NCBI GenBank assembly: GCA_005791855.1
Contig: SXUH01000013.1
Coordinates: 1-14,007, forward strand
Length of the DNA: 14,007 bases
Direction of reading: 5' to 3'
Origin: Bdellovibrionales bacterium
Lineage (GTDB): Bacteria > Bdellovibrionota > Bacteriovoracia > Bacteriovoracales > Bacteriovoracaceae
Shown: piece after piece, positions 6,057-12,647 of the stretch
How positions within the stretch are numbered: the stretch's first letter is position 1
Layout of the letters: every line of letters starts with the position of its first letter
Program-made: the position numbers and the translations under genes
Notes under the pieces: generated by a model
Database searches by the model: none
What the model was told of the DNA's origin: nothing
The model's input: the letters and a program-made list of their open reading frames with translations, nothing else

Positions 6057-7278
6057 AACTGATGACGTTGCTCTGCGGGAAGTCTTTCTTGAGCTCCCTC
6101 AGGAGTTCCGTGAGGTGCTCCTCCCCTTTCGTCTCCAGCGTGAAGAACACGTTCGTCCCGGTGATCCCCGTGTTGGACGAGTCCCGGTCGTGGACCACTT
6201 GTAGGATGTTGGCCCCGACGTCCTTGATGATCTTGGTGAGGTGGTGGAGGATCCCCGGCCTGTCCGCGATGGGGATCGAGATCCGGACCTTCCGGTGGGA
6301 CTCGATGAGCCCGCGGTCGATGATCCGCTCGAGGAGGTTCACGTCGATGTTCCCGCCGCAGATCACGAGGACGACCTTCTTGTCTCTGAACTGCTTCGGG
6401 TTCTTCTGGTAGAGCTGGTCGAAGAGCGCGAGCGGGAGGGCCCCGGCGCCTTCGGCGATCACCCGCGCCTTCTCCATGAGCTGGAGGATGGCCCAGGCGA
6501 GCTTCTCGTCGTCGACGGAGTGGGAGGACTCGACGACCTTCCCGAGGATCTTGAACATGTCCTCGGAGACGTTCTTCACCCGGATGCCGTCGGCGAAGGT
6601 GGTCGCGGTCTCGATCTTCTTGATCTTCCCGGCGTTGAGGGACTCGACCATCGGGCTGCACCCGGAGGCCTGGCCCGCGATGACCTTGGCCTTGGACTTA
6701 CTTCCCTTAAGTACCAGGCCCATGCCCGAGACGAGCCCGCCCCCGCCGATGGCGGAGAAGACGTAGTCCAGCTGCGGGAGCTGCTCCAGGAGCTCGAAGG
6801 CCACCGACCCCTGGCCCGCGATCACCGACGGATCGTGGTACGGGTGGACGAAGGTCATCTTCTTCTTCTTCATCAGCTCCTGGGCGTGGACGAAGCCGTC
6901 TTCGATGCTATTGCCGTGGAGGATGACCCTGGCCCCGAGGGTTTCGGTGTTGCGGATCTTGGTGAGCGGAGACCCGAGCGGCATGATGATCGAGGCCTGG
7001 ATCCCGAAGCGGTTGGCGGCCCAGGCGACCCCCTGGGCGTGGTTCCCGGCGCTCACCGCGAGGACCCCCTGCTTCTTCTCCGCGGCCGTGAGCTGGGAGA
7101 GCTTGTAGGTCGCCCCGCGCATCTTGAAGGATCCGATGGGGAGCATGTTCTCGAGCTTGAGGTAGATCTGGCACTTGTACTGCTGCGAGAGCCACTCGTT
7201 GTAGACCAGTGGCGTGGGGTGGATGATCTTCTTCAAGACCTCGTAGGCGGCCTTCAGGTCCTTGTAGTCGACGTTCAT
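6055..7278 (-). CDS. ilvA: Threonine dehydratase (threonine ammonia-lyase) with C-terminal ACT domain
   Basis: A 407-residue PLP enzyme of the serine/threonine dehydratase family, which deaminates threonine to 2-oxobutanoate and ammonia, the first committed step towards isoleucine. The PLP lysine is Lys52 in IGSFKMRGA. SAGNHAQG (76-83) binds the substrate carboxylate, GGGGL (178-182) holds the cofactor phosphate, and CGGN (307-310) is typical near the C-terminus of the catalytic domain. Residues about 330-400 form one ACT domain (RKVRISIPIADRPGIL onward), as in the roughly 400-residue single-ACT form rather than the longer E. coli IlvA. The ACT domain suggests allosteric control by an amino acid. 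A catabolic role (TdcB-like) is possible, but TdcB lacks an ACT domain. ATG overlaps the stop of mntP by 4 bases (ATGA), implying translational coupling. No other ilv genes are visible. Confidence 0.92.
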   Translation of the reverse strand: MNVDYKDLKAAYEVLKKIIHPTPLVYNEWLSQQYKCQIYLKLENMLPIGSFKMRGATYKLSQLTAAEKKQGVLAVSAGNHAQGVAWAANRFGIQASIIMPLGSPLTKIRNTETLGARVILHGNSIEDGFVHAQELMKKKKMTFVHPYHDPSVIAGQGSVAFELLEQLPQLDYVFSAIGGGGLVSGMGLVLKGSKSKAKVIAGQASGCSPMVESLNAGKIKKIETATTFADGIRVKNVSEDMFKILGKVVESSHSVDDEKLAWAILQLMEKARVIAEGAGALPLALFDQLYQKNPKQFRDKKVVLVICGGNIDVNLLERIIDRGLIESHRKVRISIPIADRPGILHHLTKIIKDVGANILQVVHDRDSSNTGITGTNVFFTLETKGEEHLTELLRELKKDFPQSNVIS

Positions 7279-7847
7279 GTGCTACCTCGGTAGAAAAATT
7301 CCCAGACGGTCTGCGCTCCCAGGAAGAGGAAGATCGCGGACGCGAACCGGAGGAGCCAGCGCTCCGGGATTTGTTTTAAGAATTGGGAGAAGGCGTAGAA
7401 GGCCCCGGCCATGACGACTGTGATCACCCCGACCTCCAGGGCGGCGGAGGTCGAGTTGGGCAAGGTCCCGAAGCTGATCCCGGCCGCCAGGGCGTCGACG
7501 CTCGTGGCGACCCCGAGGAGGAGCATGGGAAGAATTTTCCACTCCAGGTTCCGCTCCTCGTGCTTCAGGCTCTCCTGGAAGAACTTCAGGGAGATGAGGA
7601 AGAAGATCGCCGCGACGACGAACTGGAAGAGGTACCCGTAGGACGAGAAGGAGAAGAGGTAGCCGCCCCAGCTCCCGAGCCACAGCATGAAGAACTGGAA
7701 GGCCCCGAAGAGGAGGGCGACGGTGGCCCCGCGCTGCCAGCGCAGGGAAGAAGGGAGTTTGAGGTTCAGGAGGCCGATGGCGAAGGCGACCACCGCCGCG
7801 TCGATGGCGAGGGCCAGGCCAAGTAAAACTATTTCGGAGAAAAACAT
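7275..7847 (-). CDS. mntP: MntP-family manganese efflux pump
   Basis: A 190-residue inner-membrane protein of the MntP (DUF204) family, which exports Mn2+. Start is taken at ATG 7847 rather than the 24-codon longer frame, since it gives the usual family length and AAAGG stands 8 bases upstream. About six membrane helices are arranged as two related halves. Asp16 in LALAIDAAVVA and Asp118 in GVATSVDALAAG fall at the same residue numbers as the functionally important aspartates of E. coli MntP. It is first in a two-gene operon with the threonine dehydratase, which overlaps its stop codon. In many bacteria mntP is controlled by a yybP-ykoY Mn riboswitch; the leader here is too short (57 bases to the divergent gene) to hold one. 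Confidence in family is high, metal specificity by homology only. Confidence 0.9.
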   Translation of the reverse strand: MFFSEIVLLGLALAIDAAVVAFAIGLLNLKLPSSLRWQRGATVALLFGAFQFFMLWLGSWGGYLFSFSSYGYLFQFVVAAIFFLISLKFFQESLKHEERNLEWKILPMLLLGVATSVDALAAGISFGTLPNSTSAALEVGVITVVMAGAFYAFSQFLKQIPERWLLRFASAIFLFLGAQTVWEFFYRGST

Positions 7848-7904
7848 TCCTGGGACCTTTATCAATTTTCTGGAAAATTTTTTTGACCGTGTTACCTTTA
7901 TGCT
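7848..7904. promoter_or_regulatory. Divergent promoter gap with an A/T palindrome
   Basis: Fifty-seven bases separate mntP (-) and the heme A synthase gene (+), so their promoters must overlap. AATTTTC (7864-7870), TG, GAAAATT (7873-7879) is a perfect 7-bp dyad, followed by a T-run. TTGACC at 7883-7888 resembles a -35 box, but no -10 fits before the ATG at 7905. The palindrome could be an operator shared by both genes or simply A/T-rich promoter DNA. Confidence 0.35.
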
Positions 7905-8849
7905 ATGAAAGGCTTCCAACGGGTCATCCTCTTCTCCATCCTCGGTACGTACCTCGTCATCCTCGCGGGCTCGGTCGTCCGCGGGACCGGCTCGGGCCTC
8001 GGCTGCCCCGACTGGCCCCGCTGCTTCGGCCAGTGGGTCCCGCCCATGGACATCACCGAGCTACCTCCTGATTATAAGGAAGTTTACAAGATTGCGGGAA
8101 AAACAATCGCAGATTTCGACCCGTTTAAAACCTGGACTGAATACCTCAACCGTTTGCTGGGAGCAATCCTGGGCCTCTTTATTGTGGTACTCTTTGGCCT
8201 CTCCTTCGGCATGCGGGACTACGAACGGAACCTCCCCTGGTTCTGCGGCGGCCTCCTCTTCCTCATCCTGGTCCAGGGGGCCATCGGCGCCCTGGTGGTC
8301 TCCACTCACCTGAAGCCGTTTCTGATCACGGTCCACATGTTCATGGCGGTGGTCCTGCTCTTCGGCCTCCTGTACCTGCGCAAGTACTGCCGGGACCTGC
8401 AGGACAGCGGGGTGGTCCAGAAGGTGGACGCCACGGCCCTGGGGATCTCCCAGCTCCTGGTCTCCGTGACCTTCCTCCAGGTCCTGCTGGGGACCCAGGT
8501 CCGGCAGCAGGTCGACCACCTCACCCGGGACACCCAGACGGCGACTCATGAGACGGTCGTCTCCCACCTCGGGAGCATCTTCTACGTCCACCGGACCTTC
8601 TCCATCCTGATCATCTGCATCTTCCTCTACCTCCTGGTGTACCTCCGGAATAACTTCAACCGGAGCGCCTTCTTCCTCGCGACCCTCGCCTTCCTTTCCT
8701 CACTGGGAAATGTGGTTACGGGCGTTTCCCTGAACTACTTCGAGTTCCCGGCGAGCATGCAGCCGCCCCACCTCTTCTTCGGGGTCCTCACACTAGGTAT
8801 TCTTTACAGCCTCTCCCTCAATTTGAAAGGGACATTGCTCGACGAATGA
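7905..8849 (+). CDS. ctaA: Heme A synthase (COX15/CtaA family)
   Basis: A 314-residue integral membrane protein with about eight helices, the family norm. It oxidises the C8 methyl of heme O to the formyl of heme A, needed by aa3-type cytochrome c oxidases. Visible marks: RGTGSGLGCPDWPRC (26-40) with Cys34 and Cys40, the loop cysteine pair; Glu79 in TEYLNRL, the essential Glu of the EYxxR motif; and histidines 144 (FLITVHM), 229 (FYVHRTF) and 289 (QPPHLFFG) in membrane helices, at the places of heme-ligand histidines. The first-half ligand position, His in the B. subtilis enzyme (EFGHR), is Asn82 here. No Shine-Dalgarno is apparent before the ATG. No oxidase subunit or ctaB gene lies in the window. 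The next gene follows 42 bases downstream on the same strand and may be cotranscribed. Confidence 0.88.
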   Translation: MKGFQRVILFSILGTYLVILAGSVVRGTGSGLGCPDWPRCFGQWVPPMDITELPPDYKEVYKIAGKTIADFDPFKTWTEYLNRLLGAILGLFIVVLFGLSFGMRDYERNLPWFCGGLLFLILVQGAIGALVVSTHLKPFLITVHMFMAVVLLFGLLYLRKYCRDLQDSGVVQKVDATALGISQLLVSVTFLQVLLGTQVRQQVDHLTRDTQTATHETVVSHLGSIFYVHRTFSILIICIFLYLLVYLRNNFNRSAFFLATLAFLSSLGNVVTGVSLNYFEFPASMQPPHLFFGVLTLGILYSLSLNLKGTLLDE

Positions 8850-8891
8850 GGTAAGACGGGGGGCGAAAAACCCCAGAGAAAGGGCTCCGCT

Positions 8892-9971
8892 ATGTTAGGA
8901 CTAATCGCACTCGGACTCACCGTCGTCATGATCTACACCCTCGTGAAGAACGCGCTGGTGGGGAAGCAGCTCGACGGCAAGGACGTCTTCCCCGGAACCA
9001 TCGACCTGATCATCCCCATCGCCGCCCGCTCGGAGTTCTACCTCGAGCCGTGGATGGCGAGCCTGAGCTCCTACAAGCTCGTCCCGGGCCAGCTGAAGAT
9101 CCACATCCTCATCGACTCCTACCACCCGTCGCTCATCGCCTGGAACCAGCTCAAGGAGAAGCTCCCCTACGTCGAGCTCCACATCTTCGGCGCAAGGCCC
9201 GCGGGCCGCGAGGCCATCCCGTGGATGATCGAGCAGATCTCCACCCACATCAAGGGCGAGGTCGTGATCATCGGGGACGCGGAGCTGGTGCCGACCGAAA
9301 CCGCCTTCCTCTCGCTCGCGCGGCTCGTGAGCGAGAAGCAGAAGCCCTACTTCGTGCTCCCGCAGACGGCCCGGGTGAACCTCCTGGGAGAAGCCGTCGC
9401 CGCCCTGAACCCGACCCTCGCCCTGGTGTCGGTCTTCGGCTTCCGGAAGTTCCGCCGGAACATCTCCCACCCGCTCATGAGCATCGCCCAGGGGTGGATG
9501 GGCATGACCCGGGAGACCTTCCTCCGCTTCGACTTCAGCAAGATCACCATCCCGTCCTGGAAGGAAGCCCTCGCCCGCCAGTGGGACGCCGAGAACCGGA
9601 CCTACATGCTCGCCTTCGGCGAGAAGCACCTCAAGCGCTACTACCCGGACGACCTCAAGGTCCAGGTCTTCCAGATGAAGACCTACTGGGAAGAGCTCTG
9701 GAGCAAGGGTGACCACGTGGGCCTGGGGCTCTTCATCTGCGCCCTCTTCATCTGGTCGTTCCCGGTGGTGAGCTTCATGTCCCACCCGTTCTGGGCGCTG
9801 GCGAGCTTCACGCTCTTACTCCTCTACCGGTTTTTCTCCAAGATCGTGTTCCAGGAATCCTGGGGCGCGATGATCCTCCATCCCTTCGGCTGCCTGGTGT
9901 GGCTGGGGACCTTCGCGTGGTGGGGAATCGCAGGCCTCCGGACGAAGTACGCCGCCCAGAGACCTGTCTAG
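8892..9971 (+). CDS. Membrane-bound glycosyltransferase-like protein (GT2 type)
   Basis: A 359-residue protein with one N-terminal membrane helix (about 1-20), a soluble domain (35-270) and two or three membrane helices at the C-terminus (about 277-313 and 326-348). The soluble part reads like a GT-A fold: a first strand IDLIIPIAARSE (37-48), a second strand KIHILIDSY (69-77), then VVIIGDAELVPTET (124-137) where GDAE stands in place of the DxD metal site. GWMGMTRETFLR (201-212) matches the place where family 2/21 enzymes have a Gly-rich acceptor segment. An upstream AAAGGG is 7 bases or so before the ATG. The layout resembles CrtQ- or HpnI-like membrane glycosyltransferases acting on a lipid, but donor and acceptor cannot be told and the DxD variation lowers certainty. 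It may be cotranscribed with ctaA. It ends 6 bases from the convergent cupredoxin gene. Confidence 0.62.
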   Translation: MLGLIALGLTVVMIYTLVKNALVGKQLDGKDVFPGTIDLIIPIAARSEFYLEPWMASLSSYKLVPGQLKIHILIDSYHPSLIAWNQLKEKLPYVELHIFGARPAGREAIPWMIEQISTHIKGEVVIIGDAELVPTETAFLSLARLVSEKQKPYFVLPQTARVNLLGEAVAALNPTLALVSVFGFRKFRRNISHPLMSIAQGWMGMTRETFLRFDFSKITIPSWKEALARQWDAENRTYMLAFGEKHLKRYYPDDLKVQVFQMKTYWEELWSKGDHVGLGLFICALFIWSFPVVSFMSHPFWALASFTLLLLYRFFSKIVFQESWGAMILHPFGCLVWLGTFAWWGIAGLRTKYAAQRPV

Positions 9972-9977
9972 GAAGAC

Positions 9978-10316
9978 TTATTCGATGACGAGGAGCTGGC
10001 CGCCGACGTGGGCCGGGTGGAGATGACACTTCATATCGAAGAGGCCGGCCTTCTCGGCCTTGAAGGTCACGACTTCTTTCTTCCCCTTCTGGACTTCCTT
10101 TCTTACGTTGAAGTCCGGGATCATGAATCCGTGGACGCCGGAGGGGACGTTGTTGATGAGCGTGATCTCCACGTCGTCACCTTTCTGCACGATGATGGTG
10201 CCGGGGAGCCACTGCTTAACCCCGTCGGTCTCGTAGTTCACGAGGGTGATGTTTCTCTTGGCGGCGAGAGCGGAAAACGATACTAACAGACAGGCGATTA
10301 AGATTATGGTCTTCAT
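9978..10316 (-). CDS. Secreted cupredoxin (type 1 copper protein-like)
   Basis: A 112-residue exported protein with AAGGAG 6 bases before the ATG and a signal peptide (1-18, ending Ala-Leu-Ala). The mature 94 residues have the cupredoxin pattern: beta strands, then VHGFMIPDF (61-69) giving His62 as the first copper ligand, and MKCHLHPAHVGGQLLV (95-110) giving Cys97 and His100 or His103 near the C-terminus. The C-x-x-H-x-x-H string within a Gly-Gly-x-Leu-x-Val ending resembles the cupredoxin-like family found in nitrosocyanin and nitrous-oxide-reductase-like proteins. It would bind one copper in the periplasm and carry electrons or deliver copper; neither role is shown. No redox partner gene is next to it, although ctaA two genes away belongs to copper-oxidase biogenesis. 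Confidence 0.85.
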   Translation of the reverse strand: MKTIILIACLLVSFSALAAKRNITLVNYETDGVKQWLPGTIIVQKGDDVEITLINNVPSGVHGFMIPDFNVRKEVQKGKKEVVTFKAEKAGLFDMKCHLHPAHVGGQLLVIE

Positions 10317-10372
10317 ATGAACTCCTTAAGATATAAATCAAAGCCTCATCATTGTTAAACAGTCGGAAAAGC

Positions 10373-10401
10373 TTTACAATAAAAAAACCTTTATCAATAA
10401 T
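10373..10401 (+). promoter_or_regulatory. Strong sigma-70-like promoter of the 38-residue basic protein gene
   Basis: TTTACA (10373-10378), a 17-base A/T-rich spacer, then AATAAT (10396-10401). Each hexamer matches consensus at 5 of 6 positions. Transcription would begin near 10408, leaving a leader of about 30 bases. The -35 overlaps a possible divergent -35 (TTGTAA, complement of 10374-10379) for the cupredoxin gene. Confidence 0.65.
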
Positions 10402-10437
10402 GTGTCCCTATTAAGAACTTACAAAGAGGATTGAACT

Positions 10438-10554
10438 ATGGGTTACGGTCGTAAAAGTCAGGCCAAGAAAATGCTTCAGCGCGCAGGTCAGGCCAAGAAG
10501 AAAGCAAAGATCAAAGCAAAGATTGCTGCAGGCAAGCTAAACAAAAAGAAGTAA
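10438..10554 (+). CDS. 38-residue highly basic protein
   Basis: A short gene: ATG 10438, TAA 10552-10554, with AGAGGA 7 bases upstream and a good promoter before it. The product starts MGYGRKSQAKK and ends GKLNKKK. Lysine and arginine make up about two fifths of the residues, there is no acidic residue, no cysteine and only one aromatic. QAKK occurs twice (8-11 and 18-21), and the middle is a likely amphipathic basic helix. This composition fits a nucleic-acid- or ribosome-binding peptide, by analogy with small basic ribosomal proteins; no family is recognised. Codons here are mixed (GGT, CGT, AAA, GCA), unlike the C/G-ending style of most neighbours, which can indicate high expression or different origin. 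Its stop codon directly abuts the stop of the convergent gene. Confidence 0.72.
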   Translation: MGYGRKSQAKKMLQRAGQAKKKAKIKAKIAAGKLNKKK

Positions 10555-11169
10555 TTAGAATTTCAGCGTTGGCATGAATGGCCCGAGAGAGATTTCTTTA
10601 GGGCCAATCATCTGTAAGATGATCCGGATTTTTTCCTTCAGACTACTGGCCTCCATCACTTCCTTCTTCACCTCAGCGTCGTCCACCAGAAACACGGTAC
10701 AGTAATTCACCAAGAGCTCCGGGTCCTCCAGTGTGTTGGAGAAGTTTTCCCGCTGTGTCGGATCCGGGAGGAAGTGGAGCGACCACCGTTCGAGCAGGGT
10801 CTTCAGACTTTCGATCTCGAGCTGGTAGGTCTCGTCGATGAGGGTATCCTCCTGCATGGGCCGGTAGTGGTAAACGTTGTACGGATCCTCGGAGATGAAG
10901 TCCGTGAGCCGGCACTTCACCGTCCCCGTGATGTAGATGTCTAACCGGCCGTCGGGGTAGGTCGCCAGGATGTGCGGCATCCCCGCGACACAGATCTCGT
11001 TCCGGTAGACGTTGGACGGATCGTACGGGATGACCGCGATGGGCACCTGGAGCCGGATCGAGTCGTTCACCATGCGCTTGTACCGGGGTTCGAAGATGTG
11101 GTACGGGAGGGTCACCTTCTTGAAGAGGACCGAGTTGTTGATCGGAAAAAGAAAGACTCTGTTATCCAT
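10555..11169 (-). CDS. LON substrate-binding-domain protein
   Basis: A 204-residue cytoplasmic protein that is essentially only the N-terminal LON domain (PF02190). The signature is at the start: FLFPINNSVLFKKVTLPYHIFEPRYKRMV (split as FLFPINNSVLF at 6-16 and LPYHIFEPRYKRMV at 21-34). These match the 'PL..LFP...LPLHIFEPRY' pattern of the domain. A central beta-rich half (40-105) is followed by a helical half (110-190). There is no ATPase or protease domain, as in the many stand-alone bacterial LON-domain proteins of unknown function. It might recognise substrates for proteolysis; this is inference. The Shine-Dalgarno (GGAG) is 11 bases from the ATG, longer than usual. Its 3' end touches the stop of the convergent basic-protein gene. 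Confidence 0.85.
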   Translation of the reverse strand: MDNRVFLFPINNSVLFKKVTLPYHIFEPRYKRMVNDSIRLQVPIAVIPYDPSNVYRNEICVAGMPHILATYPDGRLDIYITGTVKCRLTDFISEDPYNVYHYRPMQEDTLIDETYQLEIESLKTLLERWSLHFLPDPTQRENFSNTLEDPELLVNYCTVFLVDDAEVKKEVMEASSLKEKIRIILQMIGPKEISLGPFMPTLKF

Positions 11170-11271
11170 AATAAAACTTACTCCATTATGGGATCACTCT
11201 GGGACCACTTAAAACGATACTCCTCAAAAACCGATCATCAAAGGGGGCGAGGAATCTTTATTTCTCAATAA

Positions 11272-11300
11272 TGGACTTATTTCCTTAATCATTCTAAGAT
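11272..11300 (+). promoter_or_regulatory. Candidate promoter of the dicarboxylate/amino-acid symporter gene
   Basis: TGGACT (11272-11277), 17 bases, TAAGAT (11295-11300); each hexamer matches 4 of 6 consensus positions. It lies 27 bases before the TTG start in a 158-base A/T-rich gap between divergent genes. Confidence 0.4.
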
Positions 11301-11327
11301 TTAGTCAAAGCTTACCAGGAGTAGAGT

Positions 11328-12605
11328 TTGAAAAACCATTACAAGTTATTGTTAGGATTGGTCGCGGGTATCATCCTTGGTTCCATGGCCCACCCCTTCC
11401 AGGAATTATTCTGGCTACAGAAGGTTAACGAATACCTAATGATTCCCGTTGGACAGATCTTCCTCCGACTCCTCTTCATGATAGTTGTTCCAATGGTGTT
11501 CTCAGCTCTGGTCCTTGGCGTCTATGACCTGGCTAGTCATCAAGGCGTGGGGAAGGTCGCATCCAAAACCCTCCTCTACACCATCATCGCCTCCACCGCT
11601 TCGGTTCTCATCGGAATCGGCCTGGTGAACTTTTTCAAACCCGGCGAAGGCTTCAAGGTCGACACCTCGATCTACGAGACTACCAAGGCTAACGTTGAAA
11701 CCATCTCCAACAACGCCAAGAGCTCCAAGTCTTTCGCCCAGGCGCTGGTTGAGATCATTCCGAAGAACCCTCTGGAAGCGGCCGTGCGGGCCCTCGAAGG
11801 CGAGATGCTCTCTCTCATGTTCTGCGCCCTGTTCTTCGGCTTTGCTTTCTACATGTACCACAAGGCCGAGCAGCGGAAGGAACTGAAGATCATGGCGATC
11901 CTGGAAGAGATCTTCAACGCCTCCCTTAAGATCGTGGAAGTTGCGATGAAGATCGCTCCGTATGCCGTTTTCTGTATCGTGTTCAACACCGCTTTCAAGT
12001 TCGGCCTTTCGATCTTCGAGTCCCTGTTCTACTTCTCCGCGGTCGTCGTGGCGGGCCTCCTGATCCAGCAGTTCGTGGTCTACGCGTTCCTGCTCAAGGT
12101 TGTCGCTAAGAGATCTCCGTGGAAGTTCTTTTCTGATTCGAAGGATGTGATGCTCTACGCATTCTCCACCTCTTCGTCCAACGCGTGCTTACCGAAGTCC
12201 ATCGAAGTTGCGGAAACGAAGCTCGGCCTTACTCCGGCCATCTCGAGGTTCGTTCTGACGGTGGGAGCGACGGCGAACCAGAACGGAACCGCCCTCTTCG
12301 AAGGTGTGACGGTTCTCTTCCTTGCCCAGGTGTTCGGGGTTGACCTGACCACTGCCCAGCAGGTCCAGGTCGTCATCATGTGTATCATCGCCGGTATCGG
12401 TACGGCCGGGGTTCCGGGTGGATCCTTGCCTCTTATCATGATCATCATGAACGGAGTCGGTATTCCCGCGGAAGGGATTGCGCTCATCCTCGGGGTGGAC
12501 CGATTCCTGGATATGTGTAGGACCACTCTAAACGTCAGCGGGGATCTTGTGATTGCGGCGTTAGTTGATGATAAGAAGGCGTATGCGGAGTCGGTTAGAA
12601 GTTAG
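11328..12605 (+). CDS. Glutamate/aspartate-type cation symporter (DAACS family)
   Basis: A 425-residue inner-membrane transporter. The TTG at 11328 is taken as start because AGGAG (11317-11321) lies 6 bases before it and the frame then begins with a short basic N-terminus and a hydrophobic helix. The family's signatures are in order: the serine-rich hairpin-1 tip STSSSNACLP (280-289), ATANQNGTAL (314-323), equal to the NMDGT motif of TM7, the hairpin-2 tip AGIGTAGVPGG (355-365), and TM8 DRFLDMCRTTLNVSGD (391-406). Asp395, Arg398, Thr399 and Asn402 match the substrate-binding Asp394, Arg397, Thr398 and Asn401 of GltPh, so an acidic amino acid is the likely substrate. DctA-type dicarboxylate carriers have a different TM8 (...SECRALTN). 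It imports substrate with Na+ or H+. A 12-bp hairpin follows the stop. Codon use is more mixed than in neighbours, perhaps reflecting strong expression. Confidence 0.93.
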   Translation: MKNHYKLLLGLVAGIILGSMAHPFQELFWLQKVNEYLMIPVGQIFLRLLFMIVVPMVFSALVLGVYDLASHQGVGKVASKTLLYTIIASTASVLIGIGLVNFFKPGEGFKVDTSIYETTKANVETISNNAKSSKSFAQALVEIIPKNPLEAAVRALEGEMLSLMFCALFFGFAFYMYHKAEQRKELKIMAILEEIFNASLKIVEVAMKIAPYAVFCIVFNTAFKFGLSIFESLFYFSAVVVAGLLIQQFVVYAFLLKVVAKRSPWKFFSDSKDVMLYAFSTSSSNACLPKSIEVAETKLGLTPAISRFVLTVGATANQNGTALFEGVTVLFLAQVFGVDLTTAQQVQVVIMCIIAGIGTAGVPGGSLPLIMIIMNGVGIPAEGIALILGVDRFLDMCRTTLNVSGDLVIAALVDDKKAYAESVRS

Positions 12606-12616
12606 TCCAGGGTTAA

Positions 12617-12647
12617 GCATAGATGCAGAGATATCCTGCATCTATGC
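12617..12647. terminator. 12-bp hairpin between symporter and kinase genes, likely terminator
   Basis: GCATAGATGCAG (12617-12628), loop AGATATC, CTGCATCTATGC (12636-12647), a perfect 12-bp stem 11 bases after the symporter stop. A weak T-rich stretch (CATTATTT) follows on the plus strand; none follows on the minus strand. The convergent kinase's last codons and stop (12642-12644) lie inside the stem. Confidence 0.6.

Noticed and set aside
7848..7919. 24-codon N-terminal extension of MntP from 7919
   Set aside because: It would overlap the start of the divergent ctaA gene and exceed the family length; the internal ATG puts both key aspartates at the standard positions.
11188..11271. Possible 27-codon gene starting MGSLWDHLKRY between the LON-domain gene and the symporter
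   Set aside because: No Shine-Dalgarno, and it overlaps the leader of the minus-strand gene and the symporter's promoter area. It could be real but the sequence alone does not support it.
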